Of a stretch of DNA of 57,001 bases, positions 8,854-17,706 are shown in pieces. The position numbers and the translations under genes are program-made. The notes beneath the pieces were generated by a model. The model was not told where the DNA came from and made no database searches. It saw nothing but the letters and a program-made list of their open reading frames with translations. Numbering within the stretch: position 1 is the stretch's first letter; the number at the start of each line of letters is the position of its first letter. Source of the stretch: CAZJLN01 sp964540765 (GTDB taxonomy: Bacteria; Chloroflexota; Anaerolineae; Anaerolineales; Anaerolineaceae); NCBI GenBank assembly GCA_964540765.1, contig CAZINW010000011.1, positions 1 to 57,001 on the forward strand. The letters are read 5' to 3'.

Positions 8854-10416
8854 ATGAGCAAAAATTTTCAGAGAACCATCCCACATGTTGCAGCCATCCT
8901 GGTGGTTGCAGTGCTGATTGGATTAATTATTCTATGGATCCAGCCAGCAGGAAAGTTCGGCAACGCTTTTCTCTCAACATTTTTACTGAGTGGACTGATC
9001 CTCGTTGTACTATATGGAATCTGGCATGAAGCTGGCGGCGGCAGGCAGTTGCTCTGGTTGATGATAACAGCCTTTTTCTTACGTTTGGTGCTGGGGGTTT
9101 TCTTTGCCTGGGGTTTGCCCCGATTTGGGTATGAGGAAGAAGTGCAACTCAGCGGTTATTTTTTCGCAGATGCCTTTACGCGGGACGGCTATGCCTGGCA
9201 ACTTGCCAGCAGTGGTGAGTCACTACTGAAGGCTTTTGGGAATGAATTCATGGCGGATCAATATGGTGGATTGCTGGCATTGAGCGCCCTGGTTTACCGC
9301 GTTTTCAGTCCGGATACCCACAGGCCGTTATTAATGGTGATCGTGAGTGCAGGTGCTGCTGCAGCCGGGATACCTTTTTTCTTGAGTGCAGCCAGGAAGC
9401 GATTTGGCAGCAGGGTAGCCTGGATCAGTGCCTGGATCCTGGCTTTGCATCCGGAGAGCTTAATCCTGGGAGCTTCACAGATGCGTGAGCCTTTCCTAAT
9501 CACTCTGTTCGCCATCAGTTTTTGGAGCATGCTGCGCGGGCTTGATCGGCAAATCAACTGGAAGACAATTGCCGGCATGGTTGTGGGAGTTTTAGGATTG
9601 GCTTTGATATCCTTCCGCGTGGCAATCCCGGTTTTGGGAGTTTTGCTGATCTGGGCATGCCTGGAATGGCACAGCAGGATCACCCAAAAAAAATCCCTGA
9701 TTATTTTTTGGGTGGCTGTTGGTCTGAGTCTGATTGGCATTGTGACGGCGTCCTGGGGTTGGTTGCGCTCTGCTATGCATTGGGACCTGGTACAGACTTA
9801 TGTTGCTTCCGGATGGATGCAATATCTTTTTGAGAATTTACCCCTTTGGGTACGAACGCCTTTCATTATTATCTATGGTATTTTCCAGCCGCTTTTGCCA
9901 GCAGCCATTGCCGACCCGGCACCATGGATTTGGCGGGTGGTTGGGATCCTGCGCGGGGTAGGGTGGTTCGCAATACTGCCTTTCCTGGCTTATACGGGCT
10001 TCAGGGTGTGGAAAATCGGTGATAAGAATAAAAAGAGACTGCTGATATGGTTGATATTTGCTGTTTGGGGTTGGATATTGCTGGCATCCATCCGCGCAGG
10101 GGGGGATCAATGGGATAATCCGCGTTACCGCACCATCTTTTTGCCCTGGATGTTGATTGCGGCTGCATGGGGGATCGTGTGGGCAAGGGAGCAAAAAGAC
10201 CGCTGGCTGGGGCGCTTATTGATTGTGGAAGGAATTTTCCTGCTTTTCTTCACCCACTGGTATTTAGGCAGGTACTACAATATTTTCAGCAAACTCCCAT
10301 TCTGGCAGATGATCGCTTTAATCCTTATACTGAGCCTGGCAGTGGTAGCGGGAGGATGGTTCTGGGATCGATCCCAAAAGAAGAAAAAAGACCAGCCACC
10401 CGAGGTCGGGCAGTAA
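8854..10416 (+). CDS. Polytopic membrane protein, probable GT-C (ArnT/PMT-like) glycosyltransferase
   Basis: 520 residues with about 11-13 hydrophobic segments by eye and a charged C-terminal tail (RSQKKKKDQ). The pattern of a loop after the second or third helix, a large central hydrophobic block, and WDNPRYRTIFLPW before the last helices resembles GT39-type lipid-phosphate-sugar-dependent transferases. I do not see a clear catalytic Asp pair, so a Wzy polymerase-like role is also possible. It closes the first block of the locus; a new promoter follows. Confidence 0.55.
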   Translation: MSKNFQRTIPHVAAILVVAVLIGLIILWIQPAGKFGNAFLSTFLLSGLILVVLYGIWHEAGGGRQLLWLMITAFFLRLVLGVFFAWGLPRFGYEEEVQLSGYFFADAFTRDGYAWQLASSGESLLKAFGNEFMADQYGGLLALSALVYRVFSPDTHRPLLMVIVSAGAAAAGIPFFLSAARKRFGSRVAWISAWILALHPESLILGASQMREPFLITLFAISFWSMLRGLDRQINWKTIAGMVVGVLGLALISFRVAIPVLGVLLIWACLEWHSRITQKKSLIIFWVAVGLSLIGIVTASWGWLRSAMHWDLVQTYVASGWMQYLFENLPLWVRTPFIIIYGIFQPLLPAAIADPAPWIWRVVGILRGVGWFAILPFLAYTGFRVWKIGDKNKKRLLIWLIFAVWGWILLASIRAGGDQWDNPRYRTIFLPWMLIAAAWGIVWAREQKDRWLGRLLIVEGIFLLFFTHWYLGRYYNIFSKLPFWQMIALILILSLAVVAGGWFWDRSQKKKKDQPPEVGQ

Positions 10417-10480
10417 ATCAAATTCAGCAAGAAAACGTCGGTTTTTCTCTGAACGGGTGCAGTGTTAAACTCCCATACCC

Positions 10481-10508
10481 TTGACTCTCATCAGCAAAAG
10501 GCTATAAT
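10481..10508 (+). promoter_or_regulatory. Strong sigma-A type promoter in front of the EPS regulator
   Basis: TTGACT at 10481-10486, a 16-nt spacer, and an exact TATAAT at 10503-10508. Expected transcription start is about 10515, only 8-10 nt before the ATG at 10524, with no Shine-Dalgarno sequence between. The mRNA would be nearly leaderless unless translation starts at the second ATG (10539). Confidence 0.65.
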
Positions 10509-10523
10509 TCAGCAATTGAATAT

Positions 10524-11018
10524 ATGAATACAAATGGGATGCAAGTAGAAGAAATACGAGAGTTGGACCTGCTCAGTCAAATTGAGCAGAACCCAGATAT
10601 TTCCCAGGCAAGCCTGGCACAAGAATTGGGCGTTGCTGTTGGGACGATTAATTGGCATCTCAAACGCATGGTTGAAAAAGGCTACGTCAAGGTCAAGCGG
10701 GCGCAACGCAAAAAATTGCGCTATATCATCACACCTGAGGGTGTCGCTCTGCGTGCTCGCTTGACAGTGGATTATGTACGCAATTCCTTCCATCTCTACC
10801 GCCTGACGCGTGAAAGGGCTTTGCGGACATTGGACGAGCTTGAAAGCATGGGATTTCATGCGGTCCGTATTGCGGGAGATGACGAAATTGCTGAAGTGTG
10901 TCGCCTGACATGCCTTGAAAGAAACATTGCAGTTGTTGATACCGATGATGTGCCCTGTATCACCATTGACGGATTGAAGGTTTTTTTGAATATGCCCGGA
11001 AATCTAATAGGTGTATGA
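10524..11018 (+). CDS. EPS-associated MarR-type winged-helix regulator with C-terminal extension
   Basis: Residues about 10-95 form a winged helix: DLLSQIEQNPDISQASLAQE, then the recognition helix GVAVGTINWHLKRM and wing KKLRYIITPEGVALRARLT. That string of features matches the small MarR-family regulators found beside exopolysaccharide genes in many bacteria. About 65 further residues (from LRTLDELESMGFHAVRIAG to ITIDGLKVFLNMPG) form an alpha/beta-looking extension that basic members lack and that could sense a ligand. Preceded by its own strong promoter, it probably controls itself and the export genes behind it. DNA target not visible. Confidence 0.78.
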   Translation: MNTNGMQVEEIRELDLLSQIEQNPDISQASLAQELGVAVGTINWHLKRMVEKGYVKVKRAQRKKLRYIITPEGVALRARLTVDYVRNSFHLYRLTRERALRTLDELESMGFHAVRIAGDDEIAEVCRLTCLERNIAVVDTDDVPCITIDGLKVFLNMPGNLIGV

Positions 11019-11059
11019 ATGACAAAATTTTGCAGTTTACAATGAAAGTGAGTTAACAA

Positions 11060-12004
11060 ATGGTATTGGATCTTTCGAAAAAACGAATTTGTGTTACAGG
11101 CGGTGCAGGATTTTTGGGCACACATTTGATCAGGAATCTACAAAACCGTGGAGCCAAAGATATCACCGTTCCCACCATCGAGGAATATGACCTGGTCAAA
11201 CAGGCAGGTATCAAACACATGCTGGAGACTGCCCAACCAGATGTGATCATTCACCTGGCGGCGCACGTGGGGGGGATTGGCGCCAATATGGAAAAGCCAG
11301 CAGAGTTTTTTTATGACAATTTGATGATGGGTGTGCAACTGATGCATGAATCCTGGCGCTTTGGCGTGGAAAAATTTGTAGCGATCGGGACCATTTGTGC
11401 TTATCCGAAGTTCACTCCTATTCCTTTTAAAGAGGAGCATCTCTGGGATGGGTATCCTGAAGAGACCAATGCACCTTACGGACTGGCGAAGAAAATGCTG
11501 TTGGTGCAATCCCAGGCTTATCGCCAGCAGTATGGGTTTAACAGCATCTTTTTGCTGCCTGTCAATTTATATGGACCGGGCGATAATTTTAATCCCGCCA
11601 GTTCGCATGTCATCCCAGCATTGATCCGGAAATGCCTCGAAGCTAAAGATCGGAAGGAAAATAAGATCATTGCCTGGGGAGACGGATCTCCTACGCGGGA
11701 GTTCATCTATGTGGAGGACGCGGCTGAGGGGATTGCCTTGGCAACTATACATTATGATGAGAGTGAACCCGTCAATATTGGCTCGAGTTTTGAGATCAGC
11801 ATTAAGGATCTGCTTGAGAAAATCGCGCGCATGACTGGTTTTGAAGGCGAAATCGTCTGGGATACCAGCAAGCCGAATGGGCAGCCACGTCGTAAATTGG
11901 ATACGAGCCGTGCAGAAGCCTGGTTCGGGTTTAAAGCCGCAACCGATTTTGAAACCGGGCTGCAGCGCACCATTAACTGGTATGTACAAAACAGGAAACT
12001 GTAA
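11060..12004 (+). CDS. GDP-L-fucose synthase-like SDR
   Basis: 314-residue extended SDR. NAD(P) motif GGAGFLGTHL near the N-terminus, the family-specific AAHVGGIGANMEKPAEFF stretch, and catalytic APYGLAKKM (Tyr-x3-Lys) with GTICAYPKF before it. These match GDP-4-keto-6-deoxymannose epimerase/reductases (WcaG/Fcl). No GDP-mannose 4,6-dehydratase is encoded in the window, so the substrate is either made elsewhere or is a different 4-keto sugar. Confidence 0.8.
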   Translation: MVLDLSKKRICVTGGAGFLGTHLIRNLQNRGAKDITVPTIEEYDLVKQAGIKHMLETAQPDVIIHLAAHVGGIGANMEKPAEFFYDNLMMGVQLMHESWRFGVEKFVAIGTICAYPKFTPIPFKEEHLWDGYPEETNAPYGLAKKMLLVQSQAYRQQYGFNSIFLLPVNLYGPGDNFNPASSHVIPALIRKCLEAKDRKENKIIAWGDGSPTREFIYVEDAAEGIALATIHYDESEPVNIGSSFEISIKDLLEKIARMTGFEGEIVWDTSKPNGQPRRKLDTSRAEAWFGFKAATDFETGLQRTINWYVQNRKL

Positions 12005-12007
12005 AGC

Positions 12008-12844
12008 ATGGCATCACAATTAGAAATGCCAACTGTGATCTTAAGACCGGCAAAGAAATGGCTGGGTCTTGATGTCAAAGAGTTGTGGCGCTACCGGGAA
12101 TTGATCTATTTTCTTACCTGGCGCGATATCAAAGTGCGCTATAAACAGGCGGTTTTGGGCATTGCCTGGGCTCTGTTACAGCCTATATTGACCACGCTGA
12201 TCTCAACGGTTGTTTTTGGCATATTATTAAAGGTAAGTTCAGATGGCTTGCCTTACCCGATATTTGTGATGTCCGCTTTGATGCCATGGCAGCTTTTTTC
12301 CACCTCTTTGCAAAAGTCAAGCATCAGCCTGGTGGGCAATGCCAATCTTTTGACAAAAATTTATTTTCCGCGATTGATCATCCCAGTCTCGTCTGTACTG
12401 GCAGTACTCGTGGATTTTGCGATCTCATTTTGTATCCTGATCGTGATGATGTTCATTTATAAGATATATCCATCATGGCAGATCTTTTGGATCATACCGC
12501 TGACCTTGATGGCGATCTTAACTGCTTTGGCAGTGGGTTTATGGCTTTCTGCATTGAATGTGCAGTACCGGGATGTGCAGCATATGGTGCCATTTCTGGT
12601 GCAAATCTGGATGTATGCATCCCCCATTGTTTACCCAATCGAAACCATTCCGGAAGGCATCTGGCGCACACTTTATGGTCTAAACCCAATGGTTGGCGTG
12701 ATACAAGGCTTTCGATGGGCATTGTTTGGAGGTGCACCGCCGGATCTCACCCTGCTGGTATCGGTTATCGTGGTTATTGCCTTATTTATCTCGGGTCTAT
12801 TTTATTTCCGCCACATGGAAAAAACTTTTGCGGATATTGTGTAG
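12008..12844 (+). CDS. wzm: Polysaccharide ABC transporter permease (Wzm-like)
   Basis: 278-residue ABC-2 type permease with six hydrophobic segments. The N-terminal ELWRYRELIYFLTWRDIKV and the segment RYKQAVLGIAWALLQPI are typical of TagG/Wzm proteins that export O-antigen, capsule or teichoic acid with a matching ATPase. Immediately followed by that ATPase. Acts in the cytoplasmic membrane; substrate is probably the undecaprenyl-linked glycan made by this locus. Confidence 0.92.
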   Translation: MASQLEMPTVILRPAKKWLGLDVKELWRYRELIYFLTWRDIKVRYKQAVLGIAWALLQPILTTLISTVVFGILLKVSSDGLPYPIFVMSALMPWQLFSTSLQKSSISLVGNANLLTKIYFPRLIIPVSSVLAVLVDFAISFCILIVMMFIYKIYPSWQIFWIIPLTLMAILTALAVGLWLSALNVQYRDVQHMVPFLVQIWMYASPIVYPIETIPEGIWRTLYGLNPMVGVIQGFRWALFGGAPPDLTLLVSVIVVIALFISGLFYFRHMEKTFADIV

Positions 12845-12847
12845 GTG

Positions 12848-14134
12848 ATGATGACTGATACAGCCATTAAAGTTGAAGGAATTGGCAAACTTTACAGGAT
12901 CGGTGCGACTCAGGATAGACCTGACACCCTGCGTGACTTGATCACTTCAAACCTTCAGAAAACCAGGCGCATCTTTTCACGAAAGCAACGTCAGTTGTTA
13001 AATGCTGAAAATGCGATCTGGGCACTCAAAGATGTCTCGTTTGAAGTGCAAAAGGGGCAAGTGTTGGGTATTGTTGGACGCAATGGTGCCGGTAAAAGTA
13101 CGCTGTTGAAAATCCTTTCGCGTGTTACCGACCCGACTGAAGGTTATGGAGAAATTCATGGGCGGGTGGGCTCGCTACTGGAAGTGGGCACTGGTTTTCA
13201 CCCTGAATTGACTGGAAGGGAAAATATTTACTTGAACGGTGCCATATTGGGCATGCACCGCAAGGAAATAGAAACCAAATTTGATGAAATTGTGGCTTTT
13301 TCTGAGGTTGAGAAATTCATTGATACCCCAGTCAAGCGTTATTCCAGCGGGATGTATCTGCGGCTGGCATTTTCTGTAGCTGCCCATCTTGAACCAGAGA
13401 TCCTTGTTGTGGATGAGGTACTGGCAGTTGGGGATGCGGAGTTCCAGCGCAAGTGCCTTGGAAAAATGGGCGATGTGGCGCAACAAGGACGAACCGTGCT
13501 GTTTGTCAGCCACAACATGTCCGCCATTTTACGCCTAACGCAGGAAACATTGGTGCTTGAAAAAGGGAAAATACTCATGCGGGGCGAGACCGCATCAGCA
13601 GTGGATTACTATCTCAACTTGGGACGTTCAAAGCAGGGCGAACGTGTTTGGGATCAGGATGAAATTCCCCTGGATTCAGCGCCATTCATGCCAATTGCAG
13701 TCCGCATTTTAGACCTTGAAGGCAAGGTTGCTGATACCGTCCGCAGTGTGGATGGATTTGATATTGAGGTGACCTACCAGCTCACAGAGCCGGTGACAGG
13801 ACTACGAGTTGGGTTGTACATGACAACAACCCGCGGGGAACCTGTTTTCACGACCTTTGATACAGATGCACCTGATAAATTTGCCACTTACACCAATCGT
13901 GATGCAGGCAAATATGTCAGCATATGCCACATCCCAGCCAATTTAATGAATGAAGGTCGTTTTGTGATCGGCATGAACGCCAGTTCCTACCGCATCCGAC
14001 GATATTTTCAGGATGAACAAGTGTTAACTTTTACGGTTGATGCCACCGGGGCACCTGGCACGCAATGGCCTGAGCCGAGACCGGGGGCTGTGCGACCTGA
14101 ATTTAAATGGGAGATTGAACGAGATGGGTTTTAA
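12848..14134 (+). CDS. wzt: Polysaccharide ABC transporter ATP-binding protein with C-terminal glycan-binding domain (Wzt-like)
   Basis: N-terminal ATPase (residues about 1-245) with Walker A GRNGAGKST (Lys83), signature VKRYSSGMYLRLAF and Walker B ILVVDEVLAVGD, then a beta-rich C-terminal domain of about 180 residues like the O-antigen-binding domain of E. coli Wzt. Such domains recognise a terminal modification of the chain before export, so one of the methyltransferases or other transferases here may make the export signal. A GTG and two ATGs are in frame at the start (12845, 12848, 12851); I chose 12848. Confidence 0.92.
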   Translation: MMTDTAIKVEGIGKLYRIGATQDRPDTLRDLITSNLQKTRRIFSRKQRQLLNAENAIWALKDVSFEVQKGQVLGIVGRNGAGKSTLLKILSRVTDPTEGYGEIHGRVGSLLEVGTGFHPELTGRENIYLNGAILGMHRKEIETKFDEIVAFSEVEKFIDTPVKRYSSGMYLRLAFSVAAHLEPEILVVDEVLAVGDAEFQRKCLGKMGDVAQQGRTVLFVSHNMSAILRLTQETLVLEKGKILMRGETASAVDYYLNLGRSKQGERVWDQDEIPLDSAPFMPIAVRILDLEGKVADTVRSVDGFDIEVTYQLTEPVTGLRVGLYMTTTRGEPVFTTFDTDAPDKFATYTNRDAGKYVSICHIPANLMNEGRFVIGMNASSYRIRRYFQDEQVLTFTVDATGAPGTQWPEPRPGAVRPEFKWEIERDGF

Positions 14135-15749
14135 ATCTGCGTTTAATGAATCATTTAAAAATATGCTGGGCGACCTTCCCTTCACGGTTGAGCTTTACTG
14201 GTATTTATTGTCAAAGCACAAGCCTTGGACAGCTCATTACCAGCTTGAGGGTCTGCGCGAACGATTGAAAGATGCAATCAGCCAGGTCAAATATTATGCT
14301 GCAGAAGCTCCCAAGGGAAAGCAAATCTTTCTTTTTGCATCACTCCATTATTGGATCGATTACACCAGCATGATGGCACTGGCACTGGCTGGAAAGGGGC
14401 ACAAGGTCACATTTGCGTTCCAGCCATACGCGGAATGGGATAAAGAAATCTCGAAATTTGACCTGAGAAAACAATCTCTCTATACCCACCAGGTATTGGA
14501 ACCCGCCAGAGATGTGATGCACGTGCTGTCTCTGCTTGATGTGAAGCCATCCTCAGGAGAAGTGAATGAGGATCTACTAAAAATCGTCAAGGAAGTATCA
14601 GATTTCGATGCGCAGTATACATTGCAGGTGGAAGAAGTGGATGAGAGGGATGCGATGTATCAACTGCGTTATGCACGCAACATGCAGGCAGCACGGGCGT
14701 TGTTTACCTACCTGAATGAGCATAAAGCGGATGTGGTTGTCATTCCCAATGGCACCATCCAGGAAATGGGCGTTGCCTACCGTGTAGCCAGGCTGCTTGA
14801 GATTGAGACGGTCACTTTTGAATTTGGCGATCAGGCAGAACGCATCTGGCTGGCGCAAAATGATGAAATCATGCGGCATGATACCAGCAAGATGTGGGCT
14901 GGTTTGGGCGGTAAACCGCTGACTGAATCGAACAGGGAAAAGCTGAACCAGATGTTCTCTGCACGCAAGAATGCGCAATTGTGGGGGAAGCTGACCCGGC
15001 GATGGCAGAAGGAACCCTCCCAGGGAACCTCACAAATACGGGAAACACTTGGGCTGGATGATCGCCCTGTGGTGATCCTGGCAACAAACGTGTTGGGCGA
15101 CAGTCTCACCCTTGGTCGCCAGGTGTTCAGCAAAACCATGGCGGATTGGCTGACAAAAACTGTGCAATACTTCAATGAAAGACCTGATGTGCAACTGGTC
15201 ATTCGCGTGCACCCGGGTGAAGTTTTTGCATCCGGCACTTCGATGACAGATGTTGCCAGAGAGGCAGTCCCTGAATTGCCTGAACATATTCACCTGATCG
15301 AACCCAAGGAAAAAATCAATACCTATGATGTGGTGGCAATTGCTGACCTGGGCCTGGTATACACGACAACGGTGGGTCTTGAAATGGCCATGTCGGGTTT
15401 ACCGGTGGTGGTGGCTGGGAGTGCCCACTACAGAAAACGCGGCTTCACGCATGATCCTGAAACCTGGGAAGACTATTTTGAAACGCTGCAATCCATCCTG
15501 GCAGCACCTGACAGACAGCGGTTAAATGAAGATCAACTTGAACTGGCATACCGTTATGCCTATTTATTCTTTTTTGAGTTTCCGCTGCCTTTTCCCTGGC
15601 ATATCCTCACGGCGGCAAAAGATTATCAGGCTCATGATATGGCGTCTGTCCTGGGTGAGGAAGGTCAGCAGTTGTACGGCAGAACTTTTGCATACCTGGC
15701 CGGTGAAAAACTGGATTGGTCAACTAATGATGTATCTGATTCTCATTAA
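14124..15749 (+). CDS. Large capsule-polysaccharide-synthesis-like transferase
   Basis: 541 residues. The C-terminal half contains LVIRVHPGE, a following IHLIEPKEKINTYDVV block and VYTTTVGLEMAMSGLPVVVAG, which is the pattern of the capsule-synthesis (KpsC/KpsS-like, PF05159-type) GT-B proteins. The N-terminal half (IPNGTIQEMGVAYRVARLL, EFGDQAERIW) has a distinct fold that I cannot name. An ATG at 14037 in frame would extend it by 29 residues inside the wzt gene; I chose 14124 because the extension is shadow-like. A paralogue with the same layout lies at 29558. Exact reaction unknown. Confidence 0.6.
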   Translation: MGFKSAFNESFKNMLGDLPFTVELYWYLLSKHKPWTAHYQLEGLRERLKDAISQVKYYAAEAPKGKQIFLFASLHYWIDYTSMMALALAGKGHKVTFAFQPYAEWDKEISKFDLRKQSLYTHQVLEPARDVMHVLSLLDVKPSSGEVNEDLLKIVKEVSDFDAQYTLQVEEVDERDAMYQLRYARNMQAARALFTYLNEHKADVVVIPNGTIQEMGVAYRVARLLEIETVTFEFGDQAERIWLAQNDEIMRHDTSKMWAGLGGKPLTESNREKLNQMFSARKNAQLWGKLTRRWQKEPSQGTSQIRETLGLDDRPVVILATNVLGDSLTLGRQVFSKTMADWLTKTVQYFNERPDVQLVIRVHPGEVFASGTSMTDVAREAVPELPEHIHLIEPKEKINTYDVVAIADLGLVYTTTVGLEMAMSGLPVVVAGSAHYRKRGFTHDPETWEDYFETLQSILAAPDRQRLNEDQLELAYRYAYLFFFEFPLPFPWHILTAAKDYQAHDMASVLGEEGQQLYGRTFAYLAGEKLDWSTNDVSDSH

Positions 15750-15766
15750 TTAGTGAAAAGGCGCTT

Positions 15767-16663
15767 ATGCAAGAAGAGGAATTAAAAGGTCAGGTCCGTC
15801 AATTTTACGATCAGATTGGCTGGCAAAAGGAAGCTGAAGGTTTTTACCAGAATGCCCGCTATGAGGACTTGCGACCGATTTCCAGTGAATATATTCACCG
15901 CTGCCACATGCGGGTAAAACGGCACATTGTTGCATCAGGGGATTACCTTCTGGATGCCGGTTCGGGACCGGTGCAATATGACGAATACCTGACCTATTCA
16001 GAAGATTATCGTTACCGGGTATGTATGGATTTATCAATCGTAGCCCTGAAAGAGGCGAAGAAACGCCTTGGTGAAAAAGGAATATACGTGGTGGCAGATA
16101 TTGCCAGGCTACCCTTTAAGCCTGCGGTGTTCGATGGAATTGTTTCTTTACATACTATTCACCATGTGCCGGTCGAAGAAAAAATAAGTGTGTACGAGGG
16201 ACTTTACCGCTGCCTGAAACCCGGGCGCAGCATGGTAACCGTGGATGGGTGGACACATGTACCCCTTACTGGCATGATGGAGTTTTCGATCCACGCTGCC
16301 AACAGGGTCAGAAGGTGGATGGGAAAGATCAAGAGTGAAGGATCTGATGCGCCTGAACCAACACCAGGCACCACCAACGCTGAACCTCTAAATAATAACG
16401 CAAAGGAACCGGTAGGGACTTATGTTTTAAAGACATCTGCAAAATGGTTTCGCAAAGAAATGGAGAACAGGGTCGCCTTTAAAATTTTGGTCTGGAGGAG
16501 CGTCTCTGTGAAATTCCTGCGGGGTGTCATCCATCCGGAGTTGGGTGGAAAGTTCTGGCTTAAGGTGCTTTACAGACTCGAAGAATTGTTTCCCAGGTTT
16601 TTTGGCGAGAATGGGCAATACCCCATTATTGTGATTGAAAAACCAGATACCCCAAAGGCATAA
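15767..16663 (+). CDS. Class I SAM-dependent methyltransferase
   Basis: 298 residues with the SAM-binding motif I LLDAGSGPVQYDEY (around residue 65), an acidic motif II region (VCMDLSIVALKEAKKR), and the motif IV-V stretch FDGIVSLHTIHHVP. A roughly 100-residue insert and C-terminal part follow (SEGSDAPEPTPGTTNAEPL is a low-complexity linker). Likely methylates a sugar or nucleotide sugar in this locus, perhaps as an export or chain-end mark, but no substrate evidence is visible. Confidence 0.8.
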   Translation: MQEEELKGQVRQFYDQIGWQKEAEGFYQNARYEDLRPISSEYIHRCHMRVKRHIVASGDYLLDAGSGPVQYDEYLTYSEDYRYRVCMDLSIVALKEAKKRLGEKGIYVVADIARLPFKPAVFDGIVSLHTIHHVPVEEKISVYEGLYRCLKPGRSMVTVDGWTHVPLTGMMEFSIHAANRVRRWMGKIKSEGSDAPEPTPGTTNAEPLNNNAKEPVGTYVLKTSAKWFRKEMENRVAFKILVWRSVSVKFLRGVIHPELGGKFWLKVLYRLEELFPRFFGENGQYPIIVIEKPDTPKA

Positions 16664-16698
16664 TGGCAGGTTAATTATTTGGATGACAGGAGTTAGAC

Positions 16699-17697
16699 AT
16701 GGATTGGACTGACAAGGTAGTGTTGGTGACCGGTGGAACCGGGTCATTTGGCAAGAAATTCATTGAGATTTTGCTGAAGGAATACAACCCTGCAAAGATC
16801 ATTGTTTTCAGCCGGGATGAACTCAAACAGCATGAGATGCGAGTGAGCGGTTTCAACCAACCCAACATCCGTTATTTTATTGGGGATGTCAGGGATCGTG
16901 AGCGCATGTTCCGGGCGTCGTATGGGGTGGACATCGTCATTCATGCCGCGGCTTTAAAGCAGGTGCCTGCCTGTGAATATAATCCCATGGAAGCCATCAA
17001 GACCAATATTTTGGGCTCAAGTAATGTGGTGGATGCAGCCTTGGAAAATGGGGTTGAAAAAGTTTTGGCACTGAGTACCGATAAAGCGGTTAATCCTGTT
17101 AACTTATATGGTGCCACCAAGTTGGCGGCTGAAAAATTGCTGATCCAGAGCAATGCTTATGCAGGCGGACGAAAGACAAGGATCAGTTGCGTGCGATATG
17201 GGAACGTGGTTGGTTCGCGGGGAAGCGTGGTTCCATTATTCCTGAGACAACGCGCAAGCGGGAAACTCACCATTACCGATGAACGCATGACAAGGTTTTG
17301 GATCTCTCTTGAGCAGGGTGTACGATTTGTGATCCGCTGTGTGGAGCAGATGCAAGGTGGTGAAGTGTTCGTACCCAAGATCCCCAGCATGACCATGTTG
17401 GACCTGGCAAAGGCGATCGCACCTGAGGCTGAGGTTGAGATCATTGGGATCAGACCAGGCGAAAAATTGCATGAGGTGCTGATCTCAGAAGATGAAGCCC
17501 GCACAACTGTGGAACTGGATGACATGTATGTGGTACAGCCAGCAGCTGCCCTCTGGTTTGGCTATGCCTGGGAAAAACAAGGGAAGCCATTACCTGAAGG
17601 CTTCACTTACATCAGCAATGCCAATACCCGATGGCTGAATGTCAGGCAGATCCAGGAGATCATTGCCCCGTTTGAAGAAGGTGAAAAACCTAAATAG
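16699..17697 (+). CDS. pseB: UDP-GlcNAc 4,6-dehydratase (PseB/FlaA1-like)
   Basis: 332-residue extended SDR. N-terminal GGTGSFGKKFIE cofactor motif, then the family-specific FSRDELKQHEM stretch and the active site STDKAVNPVNLYGATK (Asp-Lys-Tyr set of PseB). PseB converts UDP-GlcNAc to a 4-keto-6-deoxy-L-arabino sugar, the first step of pseudaminic acid. The usual partner aminotransferase PseC is absent from the window and the next gene is a reductase-like SDR, so the product may instead go to a reduced deoxy sugar (as in CapE-CapF). Reaction type is fairly sure, pathway less so. Confidence 0.85.
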   Translation: MDWTDKVVLVTGGTGSFGKKFIEILLKEYNPAKIIVFSRDELKQHEMRVSGFNQPNIRYFIGDVRDRERMFRASYGVDIVIHAAALKQVPACEYNPMEAIKTNILGSSNVVDAALENGVEKVLALSTDKAVNPVNLYGATKLAAEKLLIQSNAYAGGRKTRISCVRYGNVVGSRGSVVPLFLRQRASGKLTITDERMTRFWISLEQGVRFVIRCVEQMQGGEVFVPKIPSMTMLDLAKAIAPEAEVEIIGIRPGEKLHEVLISEDEARTTVELDDMYVVQPAAALWFGYAWEKQGKPLPEGFTYISNANTRWLNVRQIQEIIAPFEEGEKPK

Positions 17698-17706
17698 GGA
17701 AGAAAT

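Noticed and set aside
11060..12004. UDP-glucose 4-epimerase as the identity of this SDR
   Set aside because: The VGGIGAN stretch and overall motif spacing fit GDP-fucose synthase-like enzymes better.
12475..12858. 127-codon plus-strand frame inside the Wzm gene
   Set aside because: Out-of-frame shadow of the permease gene.
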